Source: Candidatus Bipolaricaulota bacterium (GTDB lineage Bacteria; Bipolaricaulota; Bipolaricaulia; UBA7950; UBA9294). Taken from it: 64,000 nt of DNA. Of the stretch, positions 51,275 through 60,073 are shown piece by piece. Where the stretch lies: the NCBI GenBank assembly GCA_028277345.1, contig JANQGM010000019.1:161822-225821 (forward strand), in the 5' to 3' direction. The notes under the pieces are model-generated. The model was given only the letters and a program-made list of their open reading frames with translations. It was not told the origin of the DNA and made no database searches. Positions within the stretch are counted from its first letter, which is position 1. Each line of letters begins with the position of its first letter. A program made the position numbers and the translations under genes.

Positions 51275-52213
51275 GTGGTGGGCGAGCATGCCCGGCCGTC
51301 AGTGCTCGTTGTGTTGGGGCCGACAGCATCCGGAAAGACTTCGGTGGCCATCGCATGCGCCCAGCGTCTTGGGGGTGAAATCATCTCAGCGGATTCTCGC
51401 GCCTTCTTCGCGGGGCTCGATATCGTGACGGATACGCCAACAGACGCCCAGCGTAGTGATGTGCCTCATCACTTGATCGATTGCATTCCCGTGTTAGGTC
51501 ACTACGATGCTATGGCGTTTCGCAAGGATGTCGCACGTCTGATTCCCGCGATTCGAGATCGAGGCAAGGTTCCCATCCTTGCAGGCGGTGGAACCGTCTA
51601 TCTTGGCGCCGTTTTGCGCGGATTGTTCGAAGGCCCCGCCGTGGATGAGGCATTGCGCGAGCAGTTGGCCGACCTGCCGCTTGAGGCGCTTCATCGCGAA
51701 CTCCAGCGTGTCGACCCTCCCGCGGCAGAGCGCATTCACCCGAACGATCGGCTTCGCTTGATGCGTGCGCTTGAGGTGTACCGACTGACGGGGTTGCCCA
51801 TGAGCCATTGGCAGGCAACGGCACGCCCATTGGACGAGTCCTTCGTCCTCATCGGGCTGAGACGCGACCGCGATGAACACCGTCAGTTAATTCGCTCCCG
51901 GATCGAGCAGATGGTGAAGCGGGGCGTTTTCGAAGAGATTGCTCGGCTGCGCTCATCCGGACTGCGGGACGAGGTGCAAGCCTATCGAACGATCGGCGTC
52001 CCCGAAGCCTTCCGCGTGCTCAACGGAGAGTGGGATGAAGATCAATTCGTGGATGTGGTCGGGCATCGCACGTGGCAGCTCGTGCGCCGTCAACTCGCGT
52101 GGTTCCGGCGGGACGAGAACGTTCATTGGATTGAGATGACGGGTCGGAGCCACGACGATGTCGTTGCCGAGGCCCTTGCCCATTGGAACTCGGAAACCGG
52201 CAAGAGGACATGA
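51275..52213 (+). CDS. miaA: tRNA dimethylallyltransferase
   Basis: A 312-residue enzyme that adds a dimethylallyl group to A37 of tRNAs reading UNN codons. LGPTASGKTSVAIACAQRLGGEIISADSRAFF contains the P-loop and the DSxQ-type segment. DVPHHLID, ILAGGGTVYLGAVLRGL and RLMRALEVYRLTG follow in family order. The GTG start lies 2 bp after the rpoD stop. Here the usual DSxQ(V/I)Y reads DSRAFF, a mild deviation in the substrate-binding segment. Confidence 0.93.
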   Translation: MVGEHARPSVLVVLGPTASGKTSVAIACAQRLGGEIISADSRAFFAGLDIVTDTPTDAQRSDVPHHLIDCIPVLGHYDAMAFRKDVARLIPAIRDRGKVPILAGGGTVYLGAVLRGLFEGPAVDEALREQLADLPLEALHRELQRVDPPAAERIHPNDRLRLMRALEVYRLTGLPMSHWQATARPLDESFVLIGLRRDRDEHRQLIRSRIEQMVKRGVFEEIARLRSSGLRDEVQAYRTIGVPEAFRVLNGEWDEDQFVDVVGHRTWQLVRRQLAWFRRDENVHWIEMTGRSHDDVVAEALAHWNSETGKRT

Positions 52214-52217
52214 TCGG

Positions 52218-53765
52218 ATGAACCGGGGACAGACAGCATGGATCTTGACGGCAGCCCAACAGCGGAAACTTGATGAAGCGGCCGTTCGAGCAGGAACTCC
52301 GTCCGCCCAGCTCATGGAGTCCGCCGGAGCGAGCGCCGCGGACTGGATCCTAAGCCATACCTCGCTGAAGAAGCTCGTGATCCTCGCCGGACCGGGAGGA
52401 AACGGAGGCGATGCCTTTGTGGTCGCGCGCCGCCTGCTGCAGGCTGGCGTTCAGGTCAGTGTGATGGCTCGCAATGACCTTGGAACCTGTTCGCCACTGG
52501 TGCAGAAAATGGGGCATGCGTACCGGGACGCTGGCGGGGCTTTCCTATCGGCGGATACCTTCCCACAGGCGGTGCGTGGGTCGGACGGTGTGGTCGATGG
52601 GTGGTTTGGCAGCGGATTATCTCGCCCCTTGGTGGGACGAGACGCGGAGGTCGTGTCGGCGATCAACGACACGGCGGACAGAATCATCAGCTTGGACGTG
52701 CCAAGCGGGCTCGCATCGGACACGGGAGCTCCGATAGGTCCGTCCATTCGCGCGCACGTCTCGTTGGCGATGGCGTTCACGAAACCTTGCCATGTCCTTT
52801 ACCCCTCCGCCGAACACTGCGGATCCGTTCATGTGGTGGAGGTCGATTATCCGGCGTCCGAAATCGCGGCGCTTGATCCGACGGCCGTGATCCTCAGCCG
52901 GTCCGAGATCGGGAAGCGACTGCCGGACCGCGCCCCGGCAGGGCACAAGGGGACATTCGGGCGCGTTTTGGTTGTTGCCGGATCTCCGGGGATGACGGGC
53001 GCGGCCATTCTTTGTGGGCGTGCGGCGCTTCGAGCCGGGGCAGGGTTGGTAGAGATGGCGATCCCCGCGTCCATCGCACCGGTCATTCAGACGGCAATTC
53101 CAGAGGCCACCACCGTCGTGCTTGACGAAGCGAACGGAGATCTCGATGTTGAGAAATCGTGGGAGGCGCTTCAACCGACGATCGAGCGAGCGGATGCCAT
53201 GGCCATCGGGCCGGGGCTTTCGCGCGAGCGGGGCGCCTTGGAGCTGGTTCGCGCGGTCGTGCGGACGGCGGCTGTCCCGATTGTGCTCGATGCCGATGCC
53301 ATCTATGCGTTGATTGGACACGAAGACCTCTTCTCAACGCGCGCGCGTGCCTGGCTATTGACGCCCCATCTCGGCGAGTTCCGCGCCTTGACCGGACTGA
53401 GCTCGGAAAGCATCGAGCGGGACCCCTTTGGCGTCGTCCAGCGCTATGCGCGCGCCCACGATTGCCATCTGTTGCTCAAGGGGCGTCCGACCGTCATTGG
53501 GCGTCCGGATGGCTCACTCGTTGTTAATCCGACCGGCAACACGGGGTTGGCGACCGGAGGATCAGGGGATGTGCTCACGGGCCTGATCACGGGATTGGCG
53601 GCGGGTGGAGTTTCCATCGACGATGCCGCGATCGCGGGCGCGTACACACACGGATGGGCGGCCGACCGGTGGGCGGAGACGTACGCTGAGCGGTCGCTGA
53701 CGCCGTCGGATGTCCTAAACGATATTCCCGAGATGTTGAAGGAGATTGAACGTGAAGTGGATTGA
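52218..53765 (+). CDS. nnr: Bifunctional NAD(P)H-hydrate epimerase / ADP-dependent dehydratase
   Basis: A 515-residue fusion that repairs hydrated NAD(P)H. The N-terminal domain (about residues 1-215) is the YjeF epimerase: LMESAGASAADW, LAGPGGNGGDAFVVARRL and SLDVPSGLASDTG. The C-terminal domain (about 225-510) is the ribokinase-like dehydratase: HKGTFGRVLVVAGSPGMTGAA, GPGLSRERGALELV, LTPHLGEFRAL and TGNTGLATGGSGDVLTGLI. The ATG at 52218 has GAGG upstream. The frame extends to 52158 inside miaA. Confidence 0.95.
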   Translation: MNRGQTAWILTAAQQRKLDEAAVRAGTPSAQLMESAGASAADWILSHTSLKKLVILAGPGGNGGDAFVVARRLLQAGVQVSVMARNDLGTCSPLVQKMGHAYRDAGGAFLSADTFPQAVRGSDGVVDGWFGSGLSRPLVGRDAEVVSAINDTADRIISLDVPSGLASDTGAPIGPSIRAHVSLAMAFTKPCHVLYPSAEHCGSVHVVEVDYPASEIAALDPTAVILSRSEIGKRLPDRAPAGHKGTFGRVLVVAGSPGMTGAAILCGRAALRAGAGLVEMAIPASIAPVIQTAIPEATTVVLDEANGDLDVEKSWEALQPTIERADAMAIGPGLSRERGALELVRAVVRTAAVPIVLDADAIYALIGHEDLFSTRARAWLLTPHLGEFRALTGLSSESIERDPFGVVQRYARAHDCHLLLKGRPTVIGRPDGSLVVNPTGNTGLATGGSGDVLTGLITGLAAGGVSIDDAAIAGAYTHGWAADRWAETYAERSLTPSDVLNDIPEMLKEIEREVD

Positions 53766-54525
53766 CAGTCATGCCCATCTGGATGATCGTGCGTACGAAA
53801 AAGACCTGGCTGTTGTAATCGCTCGCTGTACGGAAGCCGATCTGGGGGTTATGACGATCGGTGCGTCGATGCGTTCAAGCCGAGAAGCCGTCCGGCTGGC
53901 GTCTCGATATCGGCGCATGTGGGCGACGGTCGGTGTTCACCCTCACAATGCCAAGCATGTTGACGCTGGGACAGTGCACGAATTGCGGGCGTTGGCCGGG
54001 AACGAACGGGTGGTCGGCATCGGTGAAATCGGGCTCGATTACTACCGTGACCTATCTCCGCGAGATGTCCAGCGAACGGCTTTTCGCCAACAGCTCGAAT
54101 TGGCGCAAGACGTTGAGCTTCCCGTGTGTCTCCACAATCGAGAGTCCACCGATGACCTTCTTGCGATCCTCAGGTCCGTTTCGGCGACGCATCGCGGCGT
54201 GATCCACTCCTTTCTGGGCGACATCGCGCTCGCCACGCGGTTTCTTGAGCTTGGCTTTCACCTAGGCGTTGGCGGCCCCATTACCTTCCCCAAGAACGGA
54301 CCCTTGAGGGATGCGGTTCGACGGATCCCGCTCGATCGAATCCTGTTGGAGACGGATTGTCCGTACTTGACTCCGGTCCCGTATCGGGGAAGGCGGAACG
54401 AACCCGCGTACGTTCAATACGTGGCTGAAGAAATCGCTCGACTCAAGGGAATCTCGATCGACGCGGTGGCGGAGCAGACGTTGACGACGACGAAACGGCT
54501 ATTTGGCATTGAAGATGGTGGCTAG
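53752..54525 (+). CDS. TatD family metal-dependent deoxyribonuclease
   Basis: A 257-residue TIM-barrel metallohydrolase: DSHAHLDD (HxH metal site), GVHPHNAKHV, GIGEIGLDYYRD (Glu ligand), CLHNRESTDD (His), and LLETDCPYLTPVPYRGRRNEP (Asp ligand). TatD/YcfH proteins act as 3'-5' exonucleases in DNA repair or turnover. The GTG at 53752 has AAGGAG 7 nt upstream and overlaps the nnr gene by 14 bases. A TTG at 53746 is the alternative start. Confidence 0.93.
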   Translation: MKWIDSHAHLDDRAYEKDLAVVIARCTEADLGVMTIGASMRSSREAVRLASRYRRMWATVGVHPHNAKHVDAGTVHELRALAGNERVVGIGEIGLDYYRDLSPRDVQRTAFRQQLELAQDVELPVCLHNRESTDDLLAILRSVSATHRGVIHSFLGDIALATRFLELGFHLGVGGPITFPKNGPLRDAVRRIPLDRILLETDCPYLTPVPYRGRRNEPAYVQYVAEEIARLKGISIDAVAEQTLTTTKRLFGIEDGG

Positions 54526-55039
54526 GACCTCCCTAGTTCCCGAGCTTGAGGGTTGAACTGTTCAACGACGTCGATACCGCGACGCTGTGCGGCCTCACAT
54601 TGAATCCGACCTGCAGGATGAGCGGGACGTCAGTGGCTTTCCGAATGCCGGCATCGTGTTGCCGTTTCGGTGTTCGTTTTGCACCGCAAAGGAAGCTAAG
54701 AGTCCTCCGGATACTCAGGCGGCCATGCCGTGCCCGGCTTGAGTCGGCATGGAACTTTCCTGCGGGCCACACCAAATCCAACGGCGCGATCGCGCTCTAG
54801 AAGAATCGGAGAACTGAGTGGAGTCTCTGAGATCCTGTGCTGTCGCGTTGAGCGTGCGATTCCATGGGACCAATGACTTTCTTGATTCTCGCTACTCTTC
54901 CAGGATGGCAGGACAGAACTTGACGGTCAAAGTGCGTCTTGTCGATTTGTCCGATTGCCTTTCGAACTGTGCTCCGGTTTGATATGATCCGGCAACTCAT
55001 CAGGCCTCATCGCCTGTAGACGCAGCCCGGGAGTTGATG
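54526..55039. other. Gene-free 510-bp gap with several hairpins
   Basis: No frame resembles a protein. Inverted repeats seen: CTAGG-acctc-CCTAG (about 54522-54536), GTTGAA-ctg-TTCAAC (54552-54566), and CCATGCCG with CGGCATGG across a 14-nt loop (about 54723-54752). The first may end the tatD transcript. The block at about 54546-54780 has the look of a dispersed repeat but no second copy occurs in this window. TATGAT near 54983 may be the pckA -10 box. Confidence 0.5.
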
Positions 55040-56683
55040 ATGGAGTTTACGAGTCAATTGGCAAGTCTTTTGGAACGGCCTTCCATAGTAAAGAATCCTG
55101 ATCGTGGCCAGCTGATCCGCGATGCCGTCGAGCGGCGAGAGGCCGTGGTAAGCGCTTCTGGAGCCCTAGCGACCTGGACCCCGCCGGAATCGACGGGGCG
55201 AAGTCCTCAGGACACCTTGACGGTCAAGCGCTCATCGAGCGCGGATACCATCGATTGGGACTCGCCCAACAATCTTCCCATCGATGAAGAGACTTTTGAC
55301 ATGGTGCTGGAGGATGCGCTGGCAGCTCTGGGCGCGAAGGCCTGCGTTTATGCATTGGATCGAGCGATCGGCGCTGACTCCGCCTATGCATTGCCGGTGA
55401 CGTTCGTTTCCTACCGCGCGGTGTCGACGCTCTTTGCTGACAACATGTTCCGGCCGGTTCCCAGCGACATTGAGCGATCCGTATTCTCCGAGCATCCGTT
55501 CACGTTGCTCTCACTGCCCTACGACAAGCTTGATCCCAAGCGATACGAGGGACGTTTGCGCATCGATCCGCGCATTGACGGGACATCGACGATGGTGATC
55601 GCCATGGATCTGGACCGGCGAATCGGCATCGTCTATGGCTCCGCCTACTGCGGTTCATCGAAGAAGTTGATGTTCTCGGTGATGAATTACTTGCTTCCCG
55701 CTGAAGGCATCCTCCCGCTTCACTGCTCGGCCAATGAAGGTCCGGACGGCGATATTGCCCTCTTGCTCGGATTATCCGGCACGGGAAAGACGACCCTATC
55801 CGCCGATCCGCGGCGCGCCCTGCTCGGCGATGATGAGCACGGATGGGCGGAGACGGGCATCGCCAATTTCGAAAATGGTTGCTACGCTAAATTGATCGAT
55901 CTGGATGCCGTCAAGGAACCGGAAATCTACAACGCCATCATGCACGACGATGCGTTTACGAGCCACGGTGCGATTGTCGAAAATGCAATGGTTTACCCGG
56001 ATGGGACCTTCGACCTGTACGACGATCGGTTGACGCCCAACTCGCGAGGATCGTATCCCCTCACCTATCTATCGAATATCAAGCCTTCCTCGGTCGGCGA
56101 TCATCCATCGACGATCCTGTTTCTGACCGCGGATGCCAATGGCGTGCTTCCCCCGATCAGCCGACTGAACAAGGAACAGGCGATGCTTTGGTTCCTTATG
56201 GGATACACGAGCAAGCTGGCGGGAACGGAGACCGGAATTGTCGAGCCGAAGACGACGTTTTCCCGATTCTTTGGCGAGCCGTTCATGCCGCGCAATCCGG
56301 ATGTTTATGCGCAACTGCTTGGGGAGAAGTTGGATGCCCATGGAACGGATGTCTATCTTGTCAATACCGGATGGGTAGGCGGCCCCTATGGCCAGGCGGG
56401 GCGCGTCGATATCGATCTCACTCGTGCCATGGTTCATGCCGCGCTCTCCGGCGAACTTCGCGATGTGGCGTATACGCTCAACGCAACCTTCCATGTCTCG
56501 ATTCCGGCCGAGTGCCCTGGTGTGCCCAGTGCGCTGCTCGATCCGCGCCGAGCGTGGGATGATGTGGCGGCCTATGATACGAGAGCGTCCAAACTGGCCT
56601 CTGAGTTCGCCGCGCATTTCGACAAGGCCTACGGGAACAAGGGCATCGATCCGGACGTGGCCGCTCAGTGTCCAGGCCGCTAA
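55040..56683 (+). CDS. pckA: Phosphoenolpyruvate carboxykinase (ATP)
   Basis: A 547-residue enzyme that converts oxaloacetate and ATP to PEP, CO2 and ADP in gluconeogenesis (reversible in some anaerobes). The kinase P-loop is GLSGTGKTTLSADPRR (about residue 245) and the metal site is LGDDEHGW. NFENGCYAK, RGSYPLTYLSNI and GYTSKLAGTE follow as in the ATP-type family. GTP-type motifs are absent. Three adjacent starts are possible (TTG 55034, ATG 55037, ATG 55040). GGGAG best suits 55040. Confidence 0.95.
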   Translation: MEFTSQLASLLERPSIVKNPDRGQLIRDAVERREAVVSASGALATWTPPESTGRSPQDTLTVKRSSSADTIDWDSPNNLPIDEETFDMVLEDALAALGAKACVYALDRAIGADSAYALPVTFVSYRAVSTLFADNMFRPVPSDIERSVFSEHPFTLLSLPYDKLDPKRYEGRLRIDPRIDGTSTMVIAMDLDRRIGIVYGSAYCGSSKKLMFSVMNYLLPAEGILPLHCSANEGPDGDIALLLGLSGTGKTTLSADPRRALLGDDEHGWAETGIANFENGCYAKLIDLDAVKEPEIYNAIMHDDAFTSHGAIVENAMVYPDGTFDLYDDRLTPNSRGSYPLTYLSNIKPSSVGDHPSTILFLTADANGVLPPISRLNKEQAMLWFLMGYTSKLAGTETGIVEPKTTFSRFFGEPFMPRNPDVYAQLLGEKLDAHGTDVYLVNTGWVGGPYGQAGRVDIDLTRAMVHAALSGELRDVAYTLNATFHVSIPAECPGVPSALLDPRRAWDDVAAYDTRASKLASEFAAHFDKAYGNKGIDPDVAAQCPGR

Positions 56684-56698
56684 CCCTCAGGATTCATG

Positions 56699-57241
56699 CT
56701 AACGGAATCGATTTCGCAGCTCGCGTCCGAGGGCGCGAGCTGCGAATTTCAGCTTGTGGAAGAACGGAAGATGCTCGGAATGCGGCCACTTCCATACCAA
56801 CCCGATGGCGAGAAGAACGACGGCAACCGTCGTGAGGAAATAGAGAAGTCCTGATGACAAGCTGAGAACGATGGCAAACGCAATGATCGTCATGCAAAAG
56901 GCCATCTCAATCGTGGAGCTGCAACGGAATTCTTCGCAAGCTGCATTCTGAGCGCCGCGATAGGCAAGACGCAATTTCTCATGAAACCGCGCGCGAACCC
57001 CTTTCGGCCATTTCCACAGGAGAAGGGCAAGACCAAAAACGATCAGCACATCCATCAATTCTCCGATGACACCTGCGATGATGGCGAGAACGATGGCCAG
57101 TGCATTCAAGGCCGCGGCCAAGGCGAGCAACCAGATTGATAGGGGAGACGCTCGATACGTTCGTACAAAGGCCCTGAGCGGAACAACGATGGGGAACAGT
57201 GCAAACAGCAATGTACCGCGTACCACCCAAACCAGTGTCAT
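56699..57241 (-). CDS. Membrane protein of unknown function with an internal repeat
   Basis: I do not recognise this 180-residue protein. It has about five hydrophobic segments. Two halves look alike: LLLWKWPKGVRARFHEKLRLAYRG near residue 80 and IGLVWKWPHSEHLPFFHKLKFAARALG near residue 150, each following hydrophobic helices. This suggests a duplicated two-helix-plus-amphipathic unit. It lies convergent to pckA with 15 bp between stops. Its last codons contain a perfect hairpin that may terminate pckA. Confidence 0.65.
   Translation of the reverse strand: MTLVWVVRGTLLFALFPIVVPLRAFVRTYRASPLSIWLLALAAALNALAIVLAIIAGVIGELMDVLIVFGLALLLWKWPKGVRARFHEKLRLAYRGAQNAACEEFRCSSTIEMAFCMTIIAFAIVLSLSSGLLYFLTTVAVVLLAIGLVWKWPHSEHLPFFHKLKFAARALGRELRNRFR
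56713..56746 (+). terminator. Perfect 13-bp hairpin, probable pckA terminator
   Basis: TTCGCAGCTCGCG and CGCGAGCTGCGAA pair around an 8-nt loop, followed by TTTC. It lies 30 bp after the pckA stop and inside the 3' end of the convergent membrane-protein gene. Confidence 0.6.
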
Positions 57242-57307
57242 CGATGCCCCCTCGGGGTGTAAGCCATCCCTATTATAGGCCCTTATCTCGGTCGACCGTC
57301 AACGGGC

Positions 57308-57928
57308 TCACGAGGGTCGTTCGACATCATCCGCTCCCCACTCTGGCGATGTTCGCGTGCAGAAGGCGCGGGCAACGGCGATCGCACGCGAAATCTTCTC
57401 CGGATCGAGGACGATTCGACCGGAACGTTTCTGAAGCCAGGAGCAGTTTTCCACAGCACGGCTGGCGTGGTCATCGCGCGCGGAGATGGCGCGAAGCACG
57501 GCCATGCCATCCCGAAGCGTGACGCGGTCCAGGTTGATCTTCTCGGCCCACAAGAGTAGCAGTGTCATGGCGAGGACCGCATTGCTGACCGCGGTTCGCC
57601 CACGCTCGGCGGTTTGGTGCTTGAACGCCTCCCAATAATGCTTGTTCGGGAAGATGTACGGGGCAATCATCCGGGGGTGGCAGGCGGCCAACAAGTTCTT
57701 CGCGTCGATGCCCAATTCATCAGCCATCGAAAGGATGGCCGTACGCTCTTCTTCAGGAACCCAGCCGATGGCATCATCTTGACTCGGAGTAGCGGGTCCC
57801 AAGACGTGATCGATATCTGTGCCTTGAATCGCTTGGAACGCGGCCTGCCAGATCACGCTGTCTTCGGATTCGGCGATGACGACATCGTTGGCGAGTAATA
57901 CGAGTTTGAGTTGTGCCTTGATGGCCAT
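57308..57928 (-). CDS. Conserved-looking protein of unknown function
   Basis: I do not recognise this 206-residue protein. It starts KAQLKLVLLANDVVIAESEDSVIWQAAF and has no signal peptide; one hydrophobic helix-like stretch (NAVLAMTLLLLWAEKINLDRV) lies near residue 120. Three Cys are scattered and do not form a motif. The start is well supported: AAGGAGATAAGGAG before the ATG, and a promoter (57962-57989) overlapped by a palindrome. It is transcribed away from the GNAT gene at 58092. Confidence 0.6.
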   Translation of the reverse strand: MAIKAQLKLVLLANDVVIAESEDSVIWQAAFQAIQGTDIDHVLGPATPSQDDAIGWVPEEERTAILSMADELGIDAKNLLAACHPRMIAPYIFPNKHYWEAFKHQTAERGRTAVSNAVLAMTLLLLWAEKINLDRVTLRDGMAVLRAISARDDHASRAVENCSWLQKRSGRIVLDPEKISRAIAVARAFCTRTSPEWGADDVERPS

Positions 57929-57958
57929 ATGACTCTCCTTATCTCCTTATTATCCGAA

Positions 57959-57972
57959 CCGAGTATACTCGG
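57959..57972. promoter_or_regulatory. 14-nt perfect palindrome overlapping a minus-strand -10 box
   Basis: CCGAGTATACTCGG lies over the TATACT element that would drive the gene at 57308-57928, a likely operator for a dimeric repressor. Confidence 0.55.
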
Positions 57973-57989
57973 GAAATCCCCGTATTCAA
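57962..57989 (-). promoter_or_regulatory. Promoter of the unknown gene at 57308-57928
   Basis: Reading the minus strand: TTGAAT (57989-57984), 16-nt spacer, TATACT (57967-57962), about 34 bp before the ATG. Confidence 0.6.
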
Positions 57990-58022
57990 TGATTTACTCG
58001 ATTACATCGCCGAAAGATGAGG

Positions 58023-58051
58023 TTGACACGATACGACATAATTCTTAATAT
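58023..58051 (+). promoter_or_regulatory. Promoter of the GNAT gene at 58092
   Basis: Consensus TTGACA at 58023-58028, 17-nt spacer, TAATAT at 58046-58051. The surrounding 100 bp are markedly AT-rich. Confidence 0.75.
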
Positions 58052-58091
58052 GGAGCTATTTACATACCAAATTATAGAATAAGGAGGCGTT

Positions 58092-59123
58092 ATGGGTGAA
58101 GGAACGGCGATTCGTCCCTATCGGCTGGGCGCGGATACAGCTCAGGCTTGCGAACTGGAGGCAGCAGCATTCACCGAGGACTACCGCAGGATGGGAGAGG
58201 ATCCTCGCATGGAAGCGGGGCGAGAGCAGCGTGTCGAGCGGCTCTTGAGATGGGTGTCGAGGATTATTCCGTCGCTTCGCTATGCACGGATGGGCTTCGT
58301 CGTTGAGGTGAAGGGTGTGCTGGCATCCGTGGTTCTCTTCTCACGGGATGGTCTTCGAGGTGCGCGGTGGACCATTGATGCCGTGGGCACGCATCCCGAT
58401 CACCAGCGGCGCGGGTTGGCCAAGAGCCTCATCGGGCGTTCGATTGAGACCATGGTGAGCGGGGGGGCCGAGACGTGCGTTCTGAAGGTCCGGCAGGACA
58501 ACGATCCAGCCTATCGATTGTATCGCGGGCTCGGATTCTCGCACTTTCATACGTCTCGACAGATGAAGCTCGATGCAAAAGCGCCGGCAAGGGACGTGGA
58601 GATCCCCGTCATTGATGATCTAGAGCGCCTGAAACCATCGGCATGGTATTCGCTCTGGCGCGAGCGGCAGGACCTGGCGCGGCGTTCGACATCAGAAGAA
58701 CTCCAAACGTACAAGCCGCTTGTGGAGTCGAAATTCCGGCGTCCACGAATGATTCGCGCCCTAGGCCCTCTTGTCATGAAGCTCGGTGGGATGAAGATTG
58801 AGCACTGGGCGTTGCGTCGTGAAGGGCGGCTCATGGCTACGCTCGTCCTTCGCGCCGACATCACGGGGCATCGATCGCACGAATTGCACATCGATATGGA
58901 CTCAAAATATCAAGCGGCCTTCGCGGCCCCACTTGTCGAGATGGGACTGCAACGGCTTCGCGGTTACGGGCAGTCCAACATCCTGATGGAAGTGGATGGC
59001 CAGCATGCGGACGTGATTGACGCGTTAACGCAGTCAGGATTTGAAGAGATGAGTGTCTGGCACTGGCTTGGCGCACGATTCCAGGAGATTGGCAACAAAG
59101 GTCTTGATAACGTAACAGTGTGA
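58092..59123 (+). CDS. GNAT family N-acetyltransferase with C-terminal extension
   Basis: A 343-residue protein. The N-terminal half is a GNAT domain: GVLASVVLFSRDGLRGARWTIDAVGTHPDHQRRGLAKSLIGRSIE holds the CoA loop, and CVLKVRQDNDPAYRLYRGLGFSHF the beta5 region. The C-terminal half (about residues 170-343) resembles a second, degenerate GNAT fold (HIDMDSKYQAAFAAPLVEMGLQRL, then VIDALTQSGFEEMSVWHWLG). Substrate unknown. AAGGAGGCGTT precedes the ATG and a strong promoter lies upstream. Its 3' end overlaps the palindrome that precedes the 55-residue ORF. Confidence 0.85.
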   Translation: MGEGTAIRPYRLGADTAQACELEAAAFTEDYRRMGEDPRMEAGREQRVERLLRWVSRIIPSLRYARMGFVVEVKGVLASVVLFSRDGLRGARWTIDAVGTHPDHQRRGLAKSLIGRSIETMVSGGAETCVLKVRQDNDPAYRLYRGLGFSHFHTSRQMKLDAKAPARDVEIPVIDDLERLKPSAWYSLWRERQDLARRSTSEELQTYKPLVESKFRRPRMIRALGPLVMKLGGMKIEHWALRREGRLMATLVLRADITGHRSHELHIDMDSKYQAAFAAPLVEMGLQRLRGYGQSNILMEVDGQHADVIDALTQSGFEEMSVWHWLGARFQEIGNKGLDNVTV

Positions 59124-59129
59124 TGTTAC
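59112..59129. promoter_or_regulatory. Inverted repeat upstream of the 55-residue ORF
   Basis: GTAACA-gtgtga-TGTTAC is a perfect dyad. The core AACAGTGTGATGTT recurs at 59332-59345 before the YhbD-like regulator gene. Candidate binding site of that regulator. Confidence 0.5.
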
Positions 59130-59161
59130 ACTAATATCATCACCCCCAGGAGGTGGAAGAC

Positions 59162-59329
59162 ATGTTGACAGTTCAAGAGATCGGAACGCTGGCAAAGATG
59201 ACGCAGGAAGCTATAATCAAGAATGAACAGAATAGGAAATTCGCTCGAACCATGCGCCAGGTGGAGCGATTTCGAAAAGCGCATGGCGATGAGTTTGTCG
59301 TATACGCACGCCGGGCGTGTCAGAACTAG
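59162..59329 (+). CDS. Small protein (55 residues) before the YhbD-like gene
   Basis: A 56-codon frame with a strong ribosome binding site (CCAGGAGGTGG) and an upstream palindrome. The sequence (MLTVQEIGTLAKMTQEAIIK onward) is highly charged, predicted mostly helical, and ends with a lone Cys. I know no family for it. Synteny with a regulator and bactofilin suggests a part in the same cell-envelope or cytoskeleton unit, but that is inference. Confidence 0.55.
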   Translation: MLTVQEIGTLAKMTQEAIIKNEQNRKFARTMRQVERFRKAHGDEFVVYARRACQN

Positions 59330-59331
59330 AA

Positions 59332-59345
59332 AACAGTGTGTTGTT
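59332..59345. promoter_or_regulatory. Second copy of the dyad, before the YhbD-like gene
   Basis: AACA-gtgtgt-TGTT, inside a wider AGAAC (59322-59326) / GTTCT (59343-59347) pair. Only one base of the 14-nt core differs from the first copy. Confidence 0.5.
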
Positions 59346-59362
59346 CTAATAAGGAGGGATGA

Positions 59363-60073
59363 ATGGATGACGAACGCCTGATCTCGAAGAAGGATGTCCT
59401 CGAGGCCATGGGCATTTCGTACGGACAGCTCTATCGATGGAAACGCAAGGGGTTGATTCCTGAGTCCTGGTTCATTCGACGTTCTACCTTTACAGGACAA
59501 GAGACGTTTTTCCCGCGCGATAAGATCGTCGAACGAATTCGCCGCATCAAGGACATGAAGGGCGATCACGCGCTCGATGACCTTGCGGACGTGATCTCGG
59601 AGTTCGCCACGGCTCAGCTCGATGTCGCGCTGAAGCAGCTGAGGCATCTGGGATGGATCGACGACGATCTCGTCGAATCGTCGGGCATCTCAGAAGACGA
59701 CGGAGGTATGCTGTCGCTTCGCGACGCTCTTCGGCTGGCGGTTCTGAAGAAGCTCAAGCGGTCGGCCCGAGAAGAGGAGATCACCTTGGCAAGCCGCACG
59801 CTGGAAAGCGCGCTTCCTGGAAAGGGGATGGACCTTTCCCTCCTGGAGGGAAAGACGCTCCATTTGCTGCGAAAGCAGCTGTCCGGCGGCGGGATATCGG
59901 CTGAGATTTCGGCAATTGCCATTGCTATGGATGAGCTAATCGTGGATCCGGAAATGAAAAAGATCGATTCGATCGATCTGGCGGCCATGCTTCAGCAAGT
60001 GAAGCTGGACCTCGCTAATCTTGACAATGCAAGTTCCCAGGAGCGGGAAAGCGGGAGGAGCGACGATGAGTGA
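59363..60073 (+). CDS. YhbD-like (DUF4004) MerR-type helix-turn-helix protein
   Basis: A 236-residue protein. The first 70 residues match the YhbD/DUF4004 family: LISKKDVLEAMGISYGQLYRWKRKGLIPESWFIRRSTFTGQETFFPRDKIVERI is a MerR-like helix-turn-helix. The rest is helical, with Leu/Glu-rich stretches and no known ligand domain. In Bacillus subtilis yhbD precedes the bactofilin genes yhbE and yhbF, and the same order holds here. TAAGGAGGGATGA precedes the ATG. The stop overlaps the bactofilin start by 8 bases. Confidence 0.85.
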   Translation: MDDERLISKKDVLEAMGISYGQLYRWKRKGLIPESWFIRRSTFTGQETFFPRDKIVERIRRIKDMKGDHALDDLADVISEFATAQLDVALKQLRHLGWIDDDLVESSGISEDDGGMLSLRDALRLAVLKKLKRSAREEEITLASRTLESALPGKGMDLSLLEGKTLHLLRKQLSGGGISAEISAIAIAMDELIVDPEMKKIDSIDLAAMLQQVKLDLANLDNASSQERESGRSDDE

